A DNA stretch of 64,000 bases from BOG-908 sp965199235 (GTDB lineage: Bacteria > Pseudomonadota > Alphaproteobacteria > Acetobacterales > Acetobacteraceae): assembly GCA_965199235.1 (NCBI GenBank), contig CBDAQU010000002.1, positions 2,852,001 to 2,916,000 of the forward strand, given 5' to 3'. A program made the translations under genes and the position numbers. This document shows positions 42,166 through 50,327 of the stretch, piece by piece; position 1 is the first letter of the stretch, and each line of letters begins with the position of its first letter. Under the pieces are notes generated by a model that saw nothing but the letters and a program-made list of their open reading frames with translations, was not told the DNA's origin and made no database searches.

Positions 42166-42275
42166 GACCCGGCCAGCAGCGGAGCGTCAGACCGGCCAGC
42201 AGCGAAGCGTCAGACCGGCCAGCAGCGAAGCGTCAGAGGGGCGAGCAGCGAAGCGTCAGAGGGGCGAGCAGCGGC
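42166..42275. repeat. 23-bp tandem repeat array (about five units)
   Basis: Unit starts at 42166, 42190, 42213, 42236 and 42259, based on GACCGGCCAGCAGCGAAGCG plus TCA, with drift to GAGGGGCGAGCAGCG in the last two. It ends four bases before the stop of glnA (42279), in its 3' region. There is no dyad or spacer pattern of a CRISPR array. Confidence 0.9.
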
Positions 42276-42278
42276 AAC

Positions 42279-43721
42279 TTAGACCGAGTAGTACATCTCG
42301 AACTCGACCGGGTGGGGCGTATGCTCGAAGCGGAACACCTCGCTCCACTTCAGCTCGATGTAGCTTTCTATCTGATCCTTGGAAAACACGTCGCCGGCGA
42401 GCAGGAACTCGTGGTCGGCGGCCAGCGCACCGAGCGCCTCGCGCAGGGATCCGCACACGGTCGGGATGCCCTTCAGCTCCTCCGGCGGCAGGTCGTAGAG
42501 GTCCTTGTCCATCGGCTCGCCCGGGTGGATCTTGTTCCTGATGCCGTCCAGGCCGGCCATCAGCATGGCGGCGAAGGCCAGATAGGGGTTTGCCGTGGGG
42601 TCGGGGAACCGCACTTCCACCCGCTTGGCCTTCGGGCTGGTCGCATACGGGATGCGGCACGAGGCCGAGCGGTTGCGCGCCGAATACGCCAGCAGCACCG
42701 GCGCCTCGAAACCCGGGATCAGCCGCTTGTAGCTGTTGGTGCTCGGGTTGGTGAACGCGTTCAGCGCCTTGGCGTGCTTGATGATGCCGCCGATGTAGTA
42801 GAGGCAGGTCTCCGACAAGTCGGCATAGGCGTTGCCCGCGAAGACCGGGCGGCCGTCCTTCCAGATCGACTGGTGCACATGCATGCCGCTGCCGTTGTCG
42901 CCGTAGATCGGCTTGGGCATGAAGGTCGCGGTCTTGCCGTAGCTGTGCGCCACGTTGTGCACGCAATACTTGTAGATCTGCATCTGGTCGGCGCTCTTGA
43001 CCAGCGGGCCGAACTTGGTGCCGAGCTCGTGCTGGCTCTGCGCCACTTCGTGGTGGTGCTTCTCGATCGGCAGGCCCATCTCGCCCATGGTGGTCAGCAT
43101 CTCGGCCCGCAGGTCGCTCTCGCTGTCGACCGGCGGCACCGGGAAGTAGCCGCCTTTCACCACCGGGCGGTGCCCCATGTTGCCTTCCGGATAATCCTTC
43201 AGCGAGGCCTGCGGACCTTCGATGCTGTCGATCTGGTAGGTGCCGTAATTGCCGCCGGTGCCGAATTTCACGCTGTCGAAAATGAAGAATTCCGCTTCCG
43301 CGCCGAACAGGGCCGCGTCGCCCACGCCCGTGGACGCGACGTAGGCCTCGGCCTTCTTCGCCGTGCTGCGCGGGTCGCGCGCGTAAGCCTGTCCGGTGCT
43401 GGGCTCGATGATATCGCAGAACAGGATCATGCTCGGCTTGGACGCGAACGGGTCCATCACCGCGCTCGCGGGGTCCGGCATCAGGATCATGTCGCTCTCG
43501 TTGATCGCCTTCCAGCCGGCGATCGAGGAGCCGTCGAACATGACGCCGTCGCGGAACGCGTCCTCGTCGATGGTGGAGACGTACTGCGCGGTATGCTGCC
43601 ACTTGCCGCGAGGATCGGTGAAGCGGAGATCGACGAACTCCACGGAGTTCTCGCGCATCATCTCGAGGCATCTGGACACCGCGTTCGGTTCCGGCGGCGT
43701 CTGCTGGATCTTCTTGGCCAT
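42279..43721 (-). CDS. glnA: Glutamine synthetase type I
   Basis: 480 residues. It has the GSI motifs MFDGSSIAGWKAINESDMIL, FGAEAEFFIFD, HEVAQSQHELGTKFGPL, MPKPIYGDNGSGMHVHQS (catalytic HVHQS region), RNRSASCRIPYA and the adenylylation site DLYDLPPEE (Y409). It makes glutamine from glutamate, ammonia and ATP. The conserved tyrosine indicates covalent control by the adenylyltransferase GlnE, signalled by the PII proteins encoded upstream. It lies 73 bp after amtB on the same strand and may be read through from it. The C terminus is complete (YYSV). Confidence 0.97.
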   Translation of the reverse strand: MAKKIQQTPPEPNAVSRCLEMMRENSVEFVDLRFTDPRGKWQHTAQYVSTIDEDAFRDGVMFDGSSIAGWKAINESDMILMPDPASAVMDPFASKPSMILFCDIIEPSTGQAYARDPRSTAKKAEAYVASTGVGDAALFGAEAEFFIFDSVKFGTGGNYGTYQIDSIEGPQASLKDYPEGNMGHRPVVKGGYFPVPPVDSESDLRAEMLTTMGEMGLPIEKHHHEVAQSQHELGTKFGPLVKSADQMQIYKYCVHNVAHSYGKTATFMPKPIYGDNGSGMHVHQSIWKDGRPVFAGNAYADLSETCLYYIGGIIKHAKALNAFTNPSTNSYKRLIPGFEAPVLLAYSARNRSASCRIPYATSPKAKRVEVRFPDPTANPYLAFAAMLMAGLDGIRNKIHPGEPMDKDLYDLPPEELKGIPTVCGSLREALGALAADHEFLLAGDVFSKDQIESYIELKWSEVFRFEHTPHPVEFEMYYSV

Positions 43722-43794
43722 CTATTCCTGTTCCATGTTTCGAAAAACGGCGATCGACGACGGGGTGCTGCCTGGGCGTCGGCTGGCGTGCCGG

Positions 43795-45282
43795 TCAGCC
43801 GACGCTTTCGCCGTGGCAGACGGTGTCCAGCCCCTCCATCTCCTCCTCCGGCGTCACCGTCAGCCCTATCGTCGCCTTGAGGGCAAACAGCAGCACCAGG
43901 CTGACGAGGCTGCTCCAGACCAGGGTCACGCCGACGGCCTGGCACTGGATGACGAACTGCGCGAACGATCCGTCGGTGCCGCCGATGGTGGCCGAGGCGA
44001 ACACACCGGTCAACAAGGCGCCGACGATGCCGCCCACGCCGTGCACGCCGAACGTGTCAAGGCTGTCGTCGTAGCCGAGCGCATGCTTGAGGTAGCTCGC
44101 CGAAAGGTAGCAGATCACGCCAGCGGCGACGCCGATGACGATCGCCCCGCCAGGCAGCACGAAGCCGGAGGCGGGCGTGATCGCGACCAGCCCTGCCACC
44201 GCGCCGGAGATGATGCCGAGCACGCTCGGCTTGCCCTTCAGGACCCACTCGGCGAACATCCACGCCAGTGCGGCCGCCGCCGTGGCGATCTGCGTCACCG
44301 CCATCGCCATGCCCGCGCGCCCGGTGGCGCCCACGGCCGAGCCCGCGTTGAAGCCGAACCACCCGACCCACAGGAGCGAGGCGCCGATGACGGCGTAGGT
44401 CAGGTTGTAGGGCGCCATGTTGTCGTGCCCGTAGCCGCGCCGGCGGCCCATCACCAGGCAGCACATCAGCCCGGCGATCCCTGCGTTGATGTGCACCACC
44501 GTGCCACCAGCGTAATCGAGCGTGCCGAGCTTGGACAGCCAGCCGGTGGGCGCCCAGACCCAATGCGCGATCAGGCTGTAGGAGAAGATCGACCACCCGA
44601 CCATGAACAGGCACATCGCGGAGAACTTCATCCGCTCGGCAAACGCGCCGGCGATCAGCGCAGGCGTGATGATGGCGAACGTCATCTGGAACATCATGTA
44701 GACGGTCTCCGGGATGGCGTACGGCGCCGGCGTCACCCCTGCCACCCCGTTGCCCAGCACGAAGCCAGTATCGTCCTGCTTGGAGAAACCCGCTTCGATC
44801 CCGTGCAGCATCAGGCGCGACGCGTCGCCCACGAAGGCGGACAGCGCGTAGCCGCCGAACGCCGCCCCTGGCGGCCCGTTGGTGAAGGCGAGGCTGTAGC
44901 CGCACACCGTCCAGACGATCGTCACCAGGCAGCAGATCGCGAAGCTCTGCATCACGGTCGCCAGGATGTTCTTGCGCCGCACCATGCCGGCGTAGAACAG
45001 CGCCAGGCCAGGTATCGTCATCATCAGCACCAGCGCCGTGCTGGTCAGCATCCACGCCGTGTCGCCGTGGTCGTAGGCCGGCGGCTTGACGGGCTCTGAC
45101 GGTGCGGCTGCCGGGGCTGCGGGTGCAGCCGCGGCGGCCGGAGCCTGTGCCGCGGCCGATGGCGGGGCAGAGGCGGCCGGTGCCGGTGCCGGCGGAGGAG
45201 TCTGCGCGAGCGCAGCCGTGCCGGCGGCGATGCACAGCAGGATGGCGAGCGCGGCGATGCGCGCCTTCAACGCGTTGATCAT
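43795..45282 (-). CDS. amtB: Ammonium transporter (Amt/MEP/Rh family)
   Basis: 495 residues. A signal-like segment (residues 1-26) is followed by a long Ala/Pro linker (about 27-65), then the eleven-helix Amt core: PGLALFYAGMVRRKN, FAFITPALIAGAFAERMKFS-like helices, HWVWAPTGWLSKLG (first pore His) and DTFGVHGVGGIVGALLTG (second pore His region). It conducts ammonium across the inner membrane and is blocked by GlnK when nitrogen is plentiful. The gene is 13 bp after glnK, the classic glnK-amtB pairing. The N-terminal Ala/Pro extension is longer than in E. coli AmtB. Confidence 0.96.
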   Translation of the reverse strand: MINALKARIAALAILLCIAAGTAALAQTPPPAPAPAASAPPSAAAQAPAAAAAPAAPAAAPSEPVKPPAYDHGDTAWMLTSTALVLMMTIPGLALFYAGMVRRKNILATVMQSFAICCLVTIVWTVCGYSLAFTNGPPGAAFGGYALSAFVGDASRLMLHGIEAGFSKQDDTGFVLGNGVAGVTPAPYAIPETVYMMFQMTFAIITPALIAGAFAERMKFSAMCLFMVGWSIFSYSLIAHWVWAPTGWLSKLGTLDYAGGTVVHINAGIAGLMCCLVMGRRRGYGHDNMAPYNLTYAVIGASLLWVGWFGFNAGSAVGATGRAGMAMAVTQIATAAAALAWMFAEWVLKGKPSVLGIISGAVAGLVAITPASGFVLPGGAIVIGVAAGVICYLSASYLKHALGYDDSLDTFGVHGVGGIVGALLTGVFASATIGGTDGSFAQFVIQCQAVGVTLVWSSLVSLVLLFALKATIGLTVTPEEEMEGLDTVCHGESVG

Positions 45283-45295
45283 GTCCGGTCCTTTG

Positions 45296-45634
45296 TCAGA
45301 GGGCAGCAGCGTCGAGTTCGCCGGTCCTGACGCGGACCGCCCGTTCGATGTCCAGCACGAATATCTTGCCGTCGCCGATCTTGCCGGTTCCAGCCGACCG
45401 CGCGATCGCTTCGACGACGGCCGCCGCCTGGTCGGACAAGACCGCCGCTTCTATCTTGATCTTGGGCAGGAACTGCACGTGGTATTCGGCGCCGCGATAG
45501 ATCTCGGTCTGGCCCTTCTGCCGGCCGAACCCCTTCACCTCGGTCACCGTCAGGCCCTGAACGCCCAGCGGAGTCAGCGCTTCACGCACGTCGTCGAGCT
45601 TGAAGGGTTTGACGATGGCGACCACCAGCTTCAT
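45296..45634 (-). CDS. glnK: PII nitrogen regulatory protein GlnK
   Basis: 112 residues from ATG 45634 (MKLVVAIVKP); an in-frame ATG two codons earlier is possible. It is a full PII protein with T-loop GFGRQKGQTEIYRGAEYHVQF, so the uridylylation tyrosine (Y51) is present, and the B-loop TGKIGDGKIFV. The pairing with amtB identifies it as GlnK. It senses ATP/ADP and 2-oxoglutarate and regulates AmtB at the membrane. A candidate sigma-54 promoter lies upstream at 45692-45707. Confidence 0.95.
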   Translation of the reverse strand: MKLVVAIVKPFKLDDVREALTPLGVQGLTVTEVKGFGRQKGQTEIYRGAEYHVQFLPKIKIEAAVLSDQAAAVVEAIARSAGTGKIGDGKIFVLDIERAVRVRTGELDAAAL

Positions 45635-46043
45635 CCGCACTCTCCGCCACGGGCCCGGCCGGGGAACGCCCGGCCAGCCCTATCCAAACCCTTCAAGAAA
45701 CGTGCCGTCAAACCGGGCATCGTGTTTTCGCCGTCATGGATGCGCATGCACACAAATATGGCACACCCTGCACGCAGGCGGCCGGCGCAAGAAACAGTTT
45801 GTGTGCAGTCAACGTCTCGGTTTTCTGTGTTGCGAGCGTGATCGCACGGCGACCGGACAGGCAGGTTTTATCTTTTCTTTACAACTGCAGGATCGTTTAC
45901 CCTTCAACCGTGCGGAGTCGGCAAGCCGGCCTTTTCGTGAAAAGAACGAGTTGGACTGCACGCGGCTGATCCGAAGCACGTGCGCACAGGCGCGCATCGC
46001 CGGCCTGATCGGCAGGCGACGCCTCAGGCGGGCAGGGCGGTGC
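45635..46043. other. Intergenic region between glnB and glnK
   Basis: 409 bp without a supported gene; ORFs here (for example 45736-45969) have no coding content. It holds a candidate sigma-54 promoter for glnK (45692-45707) and a 14-base hairpin, CTTTTCGTGAAAAG at 45931-45944, about 100 bp past the glnB stop, which could be part of a terminator. Confidence 0.6.
45692..45707 (-). promoter_or_regulatory. Candidate sigma-54 (-24/-12) promoter for glnK-amtB
   Basis: On the minus strand the sequence is CGGCACGTTTCTTGAA, against the consensus TGGCACG-N4-TTGCA. The -24 GG and spacing match exactly; the -12 box has one change (C to A). It lies about 58 bp before the glnK ATG, a normal position. The assignment rests on pattern and the known RpoN/NtrC control of glnK. 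Confidence 0.4.
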
Positions 46044-46382
46044 CTACAGAGCCTGCTCGCCGCGCTCTCCCGTCCTTATCCGAACGACCTCCTCGACCGA
46101 GGTGACGAAAATCTTGCCGTCGCCGATGCGGCCGGTGCGGGCCGCCACGACGATCGCCTCGACCGCACGCTCGGCCAGCCCGTCGTCGCAGATTACCTCG
46201 ATCTTCACCTTGGGCAGGAAATCGACCACGTATTCCGCGCCGCGATACAGTTCCGTATGGCCCTTCTGCCTGCCGAACCCCTTGGCTTCGATGACCGTCA
46301 GGCCCTGAAGGCCCACCTCGTGCAGCGCCTCCTTCACCTCGTCCAGCTTGAACGGCTTGATCACAGCCTCAATCTTCTTCAT
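46044..46382 (-). CDS. glnB: PII nitrogen regulatory protein GlnB
   Basis: 112 residues. T-loop GFGRQKGHTELYRGAEYVVDF with uridylylation site Y51, B-loop TGRIGDGKIFV, and C-terminal VRIRTGERGEQAL, all typical of alphaproteobacterial GlnB. The protein relays 2-oxoglutarate and glutamine status to GlnE (adenylylation of GlnA) and to NtrB. It is encoded first in the nitrogen block, with glnK, amtB and glnA following on the same strand. Here glnA, which often directly follows glnB in this class, is separated from it by the glnK-amtB pair. Confidence 0.95.
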   Translation of the reverse strand: MKKIEAVIKPFKLDEVKEALHEVGLQGLTVIEAKGFGRQKGHTELYRGAEYVVDFLPKVKIEVICDDGLAERAVEAIVVAARTGRIGDGKIFVTSVEEVVRIRTGERGEQAL

Positions 46383-46501
46383 TGGCGTCTCCCGGCCCGA
46401 TTGTCCCGGTTGTGCACGCGGCGCGGCGGACGCGCAACGCGCCGAGGGCGCCGGCCAGGCGCCGGCCAGGCGCCGTGCAGAGCAGTGAGGAAACCGTTGC
46501 G

Positions 46502-47683
46502 TTGAAACCGACGAACCAGCAACTCGCCAACCTCGGCACCACGATTTTCACCGTCATGTCGGCGCTCGCCGTCGAACACGGTGCCATCAACCTCGGCCAG
46601 GGTTTCCCGGAAACCGAAGGCCCCGCCGACGTGGCGCAGGCGGCAGCCGACGCGTTGCTCGACCACCGCAACCAGTACCCGCCGCTGACCGGGCTGCCGG
46701 AGCTGCGCCGGGCGGTGTCGGACGCGAACAGGCGGTTCTGGAGCCTGGACATTGACCCGGCCGGCGTCGTCGTCACCAGTGGCGCCACCGAGGCGCTGGC
46801 CGCCTGCCTGATGGCGCTGCTGAACCCGGGCGACGAGATCGTGCTGATCGAGCCGCTCTACGACACCTACCTCCCCATCGTGCGCATGCTGGGCGCGGTC
46901 CCGAGACTGGTGCGGCTGGAGCCGCCCGGCTGGGCGCTGCCGCGCGAGGCGCTGGCGGCGGCCTTCGGCTCGCGCACCAAGGCACTGCTGCTGAACACGC
47001 CGATGAACCCGGCGGGCAAGGTCTTCACGCCGGACGAGCTGTCGTTCCTCGCCGGGCTGCTGCATCAGCACGATGCCTATGCCGTGTGCGACGAGGTGTA
47101 CGAGCATCTGGTGTTCCCGCCGGCCCGTCACCTGCCGCTGATGGCGCTGCCGCGCATGGCCGAGCGCTGCCTGCGCATCGGCAGCGCCGGCAAGACGTTC
47201 TCGTTCACCGGCTGGAAGGTGGGTTACGTCAGCGGGCCGCCCGCGCTGACCGCCATCGTCGCCCGCGCGCACCAGAACCTGACGTTCACGACTCCGCCCA
47301 ACCTGCAGCGCGCGGTGGCGCAGGGCCTGGCCAAGGACGATGCCTACTTCGCCGAGCTCGCACGCAGCCTGGCCGGCAAATGCGCGCGCCTGACGGCAGG
47401 GCTGACCGGCATCGGCTTCCGCGTGCTGCCGAGCCAGGGCACCTATTTCGTCACCGCCGACCATTCCCCGCTGGGCTTCGATGGCGACGATCTGGCGTTC
47501 TGCCGCCACATCACAGAGCACGCGGGCGTCGCAGCCATCCCGGTCTCCGCGTTCTACGAGCGGGCCGCGCCGCAAGGCTGGGTCCGTTTCGCCTTCTGCA
47601 AGAGCGACGCCGTGCTCGACGAGGCCTGCGCGCGGCTGGCCCGCCATTTCGGCCGCACGGCCGGCCTTCAGGCCGCCGAATAG
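46502..47683 (+). CDS. Class I/II PLP-dependent aminotransferase (methionine/kynurenine aminotransferase-like)
   Basis: 393 residues from TTG 46502 (GAGGAA nine bases upstream); longer in-frame starts would overlap glnB's start region. Fold type I motifs: INLGQGFPETEGP, NQYPPLTGLPELRRAV, VVTSGATEALAACLMAL, NTPMNPAGKVFT, CDEVYEHLVF and the Schiff-base lysine in GSAGKTFSFTGWKVGY (K231). The QGFP-rich N terminus matches the YbdL/kynurenine aminotransferase branch, which uses methionine, aromatic amino acids or their keto acids. It is divergent from glnB, but no regulatory link is shown. Confidence 0.88.
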   Translation: MKPTNQQLANLGTTIFTVMSALAVEHGAINLGQGFPETEGPADVAQAAADALLDHRNQYPPLTGLPELRRAVSDANRRFWSLDIDPAGVVVTSGATEALAACLMALLNPGDEIVLIEPLYDTYLPIVRMLGAVPRLVRLEPPGWALPREALAAAFGSRTKALLLNTPMNPAGKVFTPDELSFLAGLLHQHDAYAVCDEVYEHLVFPPARHLPLMALPRMAERCLRIGSAGKTFSFTGWKVGYVSGPPALTAIVARAHQNLTFTTPPNLQRAVAQGLAKDDAYFAELARSLAGKCARLTAGLTGIGFRVLPSQGTYFVTADHSPLGFDGDDLAFCRHITEHAGVAAIPVSAFYERAAPQGWVRFAFCKSDAVLDEACARLARHFGRTAGLQAAE

Positions 47684-47783
47684 TTTCCAATCGCTTTGGA
47701 ACGTTGATACTCGTTTCGGTAAAATAACGTTGCAGCCACCTCCTGCGTCGCCTAGCTTGTTCCGATATAGAAAGGAACGGACG

Positions 47784-48665
47784 ATGCGCATAGCGGTGCT
47801 TGGGGTAGTTTCGGCGGCGACCCTGTGCTGTGTCGAGCCGGCACGCGCGCAATACGGCCGGTCCAGCGACCCGTGTGCCTCGCAGCCAATGTCGACCAGC
47901 GCGATGGGCCTGCTGATCGGCGTGCTGCAGCAGCACGGCCGCGACCAGGCCTGTGCCGAGGAACGCCGCGCCCAGTGGGACGAGTACAACACGCGCCAGA
48001 AGGCGGCCAAGGACGCGGCGGACGCAGCGACCGCACACACGCAGGCCCAGGAGGAAGCCGGCCGGCAGGCGGAGGCGGTATCCCACCGGCAGGCTGAAGC
48101 CCAGGCCCATGAGCAGCGCCAGCACGCAGCACTCGCCGAGGCGCGATCCAAGCGCGCTAGGGCGGAGCATCAGGCGCAGGCCGAGCGGGACGCGGCGGCG
48201 GCCGAGGCGCAGCGCCGACAAGGCGCCATCACCCTGGCGCGCGCCGAAACCGCGCCTGGCAACCATTGCCGCGAGCCGGACCTGGCGCGCCGCGTGATCG
48301 AGGCCTGGAACGGCCTGGACGCGATGAAGACCGCAGGCGTCAAGGCGATCGACATCGAGCATCTGACCACCGTGTCGTTCGACGCGCCGAGCCGCTCGGT
48401 CGCGTGCCACGGCGTGTTCGTCACCAACCAGGGTTTCAGGATCGTGGGCACCGCCACCGTCAGGAAGAACGTCGCCGGCGACCCCATGTTCGTCTGGGAG
48501 CGCGACCAGCGGCAGGACCTGGCGCGCTACGTGGCCCCGGCCATCGGCGCGGACTCGCCCGAACTGGCCCGGTCCGTCCAGGTGCAGCAGGCCACCAGCA
48601 CCGGCGCCGCGCCGGTGCTCGACGCGCCGGCCACCCTCTCCCTCACTGCCGCGCCCCAGCGCTGA
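47784..48665 (+). CDS. Secreted coiled-coil protein of unknown function
   Basis: 293 residues from ATG 47784, preceded by AAAGGAACGG; a signal peptide runs to about residue 22 (PARAQ). A central stretch (about 65-155) is almost entirely Ala, Glu, Gln, Arg and Lys, a long coiled coil. It is flanked by an N-terminal Cys-containing segment and a C-terminal globular part with SRSVACHGVFVTNQGFRIVGTATV. No named family was recognised. It is a separate unit from the aminotransferase gene 100 bp upstream. A 14-base direct repeat TGACGGTGGCGTGA covers and follows its stop. Confidence 0.7.
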   Translation: MRIAVLGVVSAATLCCVEPARAQYGRSSDPCASQPMSTSAMGLLIGVLQQHGRDQACAEERRAQWDEYNTRQKAAKDAADAATAHTQAQEEAGRQAEAVSHRQAEAQAHEQRQHAALAEARSKRARAEHQAQAERDAAAAEAQRRQGAITLARAETAPGNHCREPDLARRVIEAWNGLDAMKTAGVKAIDIEHLTTVSFDAPSRSVACHGVFVTNQGFRIVGTATVRKNVAGDPMFVWERDQRQDLARYVAPAIGADSPELARSVQVQQATSTGAAPVLDAPATLSLTAAPQR

Positions 48666-48889
48666 CGGTGGCGTGAAGTTGACGGTGGCGTGATATAGCC
48701 TCAGCACGAAACGCACGAGGACGCCGGTCGCTGGAAGCCTTCGTGGCTTCGTGGTGAACCTCTACCTCCACCCTCGCCAGGCAGGCACCCTGGCCGAATG
48801 CTCGAGGACGCCCGCAAAACGATCACTCCTGGCGCGCCACCCAGGCATTTGACGCGGGCGGGCGGCCCGCCTTACACCCCCAAACGTGT

Positions 48890-48966
48890 GGCGGACGTAG
48901 CTCAGTTGGTAGAGCGCCGGTTTGTGGTACCGGTTGTCGCGGGTTCGATCCCCGTCGTTCGCCCCA
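48890..48966 (+). tRNA. tRNA-His (anticodon GTG), CCA encoded
   Basis: Starts with the extra 5' G (G-1) typical of tRNA-His, followed by acceptor GCGGACG, D arm TAGCTCAGTTGG, anticodon stem CCGGT/ACCGG around loop TTGTGGT (anticodon GTG), T arm GGGTTCGATCCCC, and 3' CGTTCGC with C73 opposite G-1 and an encoded CCA. 77 nt. Confidence 0.97.
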
Positions 48967-48979
48967 TTCCAGTCGTCGG

Positions 48980-49543
48980 ATGATCGTCGGGCTGGCGCTG
49001 GCAGGCGGCTCGGGCACCCGGCTTGGCGGGGTGGACAAGGCGCTGCTGCCACTCGGCGGGCGAGCCATCATCGATTTCGTGCTGGAGCGGCTGGCCCCGC
49101 AGGTCGGCGCGACCGCCTTGTCCGCCAACGGCGACCCGCAGCGCTACCGCCATCTCGGCCTTCCGATCCTGGCCGACGAGGTGGCGGGCAGGGGGCCTCT
49201 TGGCGGGGTGTTGCGCGGGCTGGCCTGGGCGGAGGCGGTTGGGGCCGAAGCGCTGCTGAGCGTGCCTGCCGACACGCCCTTCATCCCGCGCGACCTGGCC
49301 CGGCGGTTGGGGGCCGCACCCGCCTGGGCGCACAGTGCCACCGGTCTGCACCCCTTGGTCGCGATCTGGCCCGTCGGCTGCGCACCCGCCTTGGCCGCCT
49401 GGCTCGCCTGCGGGCCGTCCGGCCGCGTCCGTGCCTTTGGCGAGACACTGGGCATGCGGGCGGAACATTTCGCCGACGCGCCGGACCCGTTTCACAACGT
49501 GAACACGCCCGACGACCTCGCGGCGGCAAGGGCCAGGGTATAG
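48980..49543 (+). CDS. mobA: Molybdenum cofactor guanylyltransferase
   Basis: 187 residues beginning MIVGLALAGGSGTRLGGVDK, the nucleotide-binding motif of MobA, followed by LLPLGGRAIIDFVLERL and VPADTPFIPRDLARRL (metal/GTP-binding Asp). It attaches GMP to molybdopterin to form the MGD cofactor used by DMSO reductase-family enzymes. Length is typical. The gene begins 14 bp after tRNA-His and is followed 28 bp later by a marC-family gene on the same strand. No molybdoenzyme is seen in the window. Confidence 0.92.
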   Translation: MIVGLALAGGSGTRLGGVDKALLPLGGRAIIDFVLERLAPQVGATALSANGDPQRYRHLGLPILADEVAGRGPLGGVLRGLAWAEAVGAEALLSVPADTPFIPRDLARRLGAAPAWAHSATGLHPLVAIWPVGCAPALAAWLACGPSGRVRAFGETLGMRAEHFADAPDPFHNVNTPDDLAAARARV

Positions 49544-49571
49544 GAAGGGGCAACCTACCCGGAACGATCGC

Positions 49572-50210
49572 GTGCACTGGTCCAGCCTGAACACCTTCTT
49601 CTACGCGCTGGTCGCCCTGCTGGTGATCGTGGACCCGCCTGGCACCGCCGCCGTGTTCGCCGCGATGACGCCGCGCGACACGCCGGCCGAGCGCGCCAGC
49701 CAGGCCCGGCGCGCCTGCGCGGTCGCCTTCGGCGTGCTGGCGGTGTTCGGGCTGGCCGGCGAAATGCTGCTCTCCTCGCTCGGCATCGGCCTGCCGGCGA
49801 TGCGCGTGGCCGGCGGCATCCTGCTGTTCGTCACCGCCGCAGACATGGTGCGCGGCAGCCACGGCGTGCGCGAGACCGATCCGGAGCGGCAGGCCGCCAT
49901 CCGCACCGACGACGACATCGCCGTATTTCCGCTGGGCATACCGCTGATCGCCGGCCCTGGCGGCATGACCACGATGGTGGTCTTGCACAGCCATGCCGGC
50001 GGAAACTGGATGAAGATCCTGGCGATCGAGGCGGCTGTGGCCGTGACGATCCTGCTGACCCTGCTCTGCCTGCTCGGCGCCCGCTGGATCGCCCGCGCCC
50101 TGGGGGACGCCGGCACCAGCGTCGCAGGCCGCGTGCTCGGCGTCCTGCTCGCCGCGCTGGCCGTGCAGATCGCGCTCGACGGCCTGCACCAGGCGTTTGC
50201 CGCAGTCTGA
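49572..50210 (+). CDS. MarC family integral membrane protein
   Basis: 212 residues from GTG 49572. Six membrane segments are predicted: NTFFYALVALLVIVDPPGTA, VAFGVLAVFGLAGEMLL, AMRVAGGILLFVTAADMV, FPLGIPLIAGPGGMTTMVV, ILAIEAAVAVTILLTLLCL and VLGVLLAALAVQIALDGL. The PLGIPLIAGPG motif is the hallmark of the MarC/UPF0056 family. The biological role of MarC proteins is unresolved; early reports linking them to antibiotic resistance were not upheld. It lies between mobA and ada but no operon function is evident. Confidence 0.9.
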   Translation: MHWSSLNTFFYALVALLVIVDPPGTAAVFAAMTPRDTPAERASQARRACAVAFGVLAVFGLAGEMLLSSLGIGLPAMRVAGGILLFVTAADMVRGSHGVRETDPERQAAIRTDDDIAVFPLGIPLIAGPGGMTTMVVLHSHAGGNWMKILAIEAAVAVTILLTLLCLLGARWIARALGDAGTSVAGRVLGVLLAALAVQIALDGLHQAFAAV

Positions 50211-50327
50211 CGAGGTGTGACGAGACCTGCGACGGTTCGCCCGGATTTCGGCGCAAGGATCGGAGCGCGGGCAGCACGCCGCGGGGTTAGACGGCGGCTG
50301 CCAACAGCAGCCCAGGAGGCAAGGCGG

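Noticed and set aside
42166..42275. Possible CRISPR array
   Set aside because: The units are directly contiguous with no spacers, and no cas genes are present.
42312..45099. Plus-strand ORFs opposite glnA and amtB
   Set aside because: Antisense frames; low-complexity His/Arg content with no motif, while glnA and amtB are unmistakable.
45759..45773. Plus-strand TGGCAC...TGCA string as a sigma-54 promoter
   Set aside because: The spacing between the GG and GC is two bases too short and it points away from glnK.
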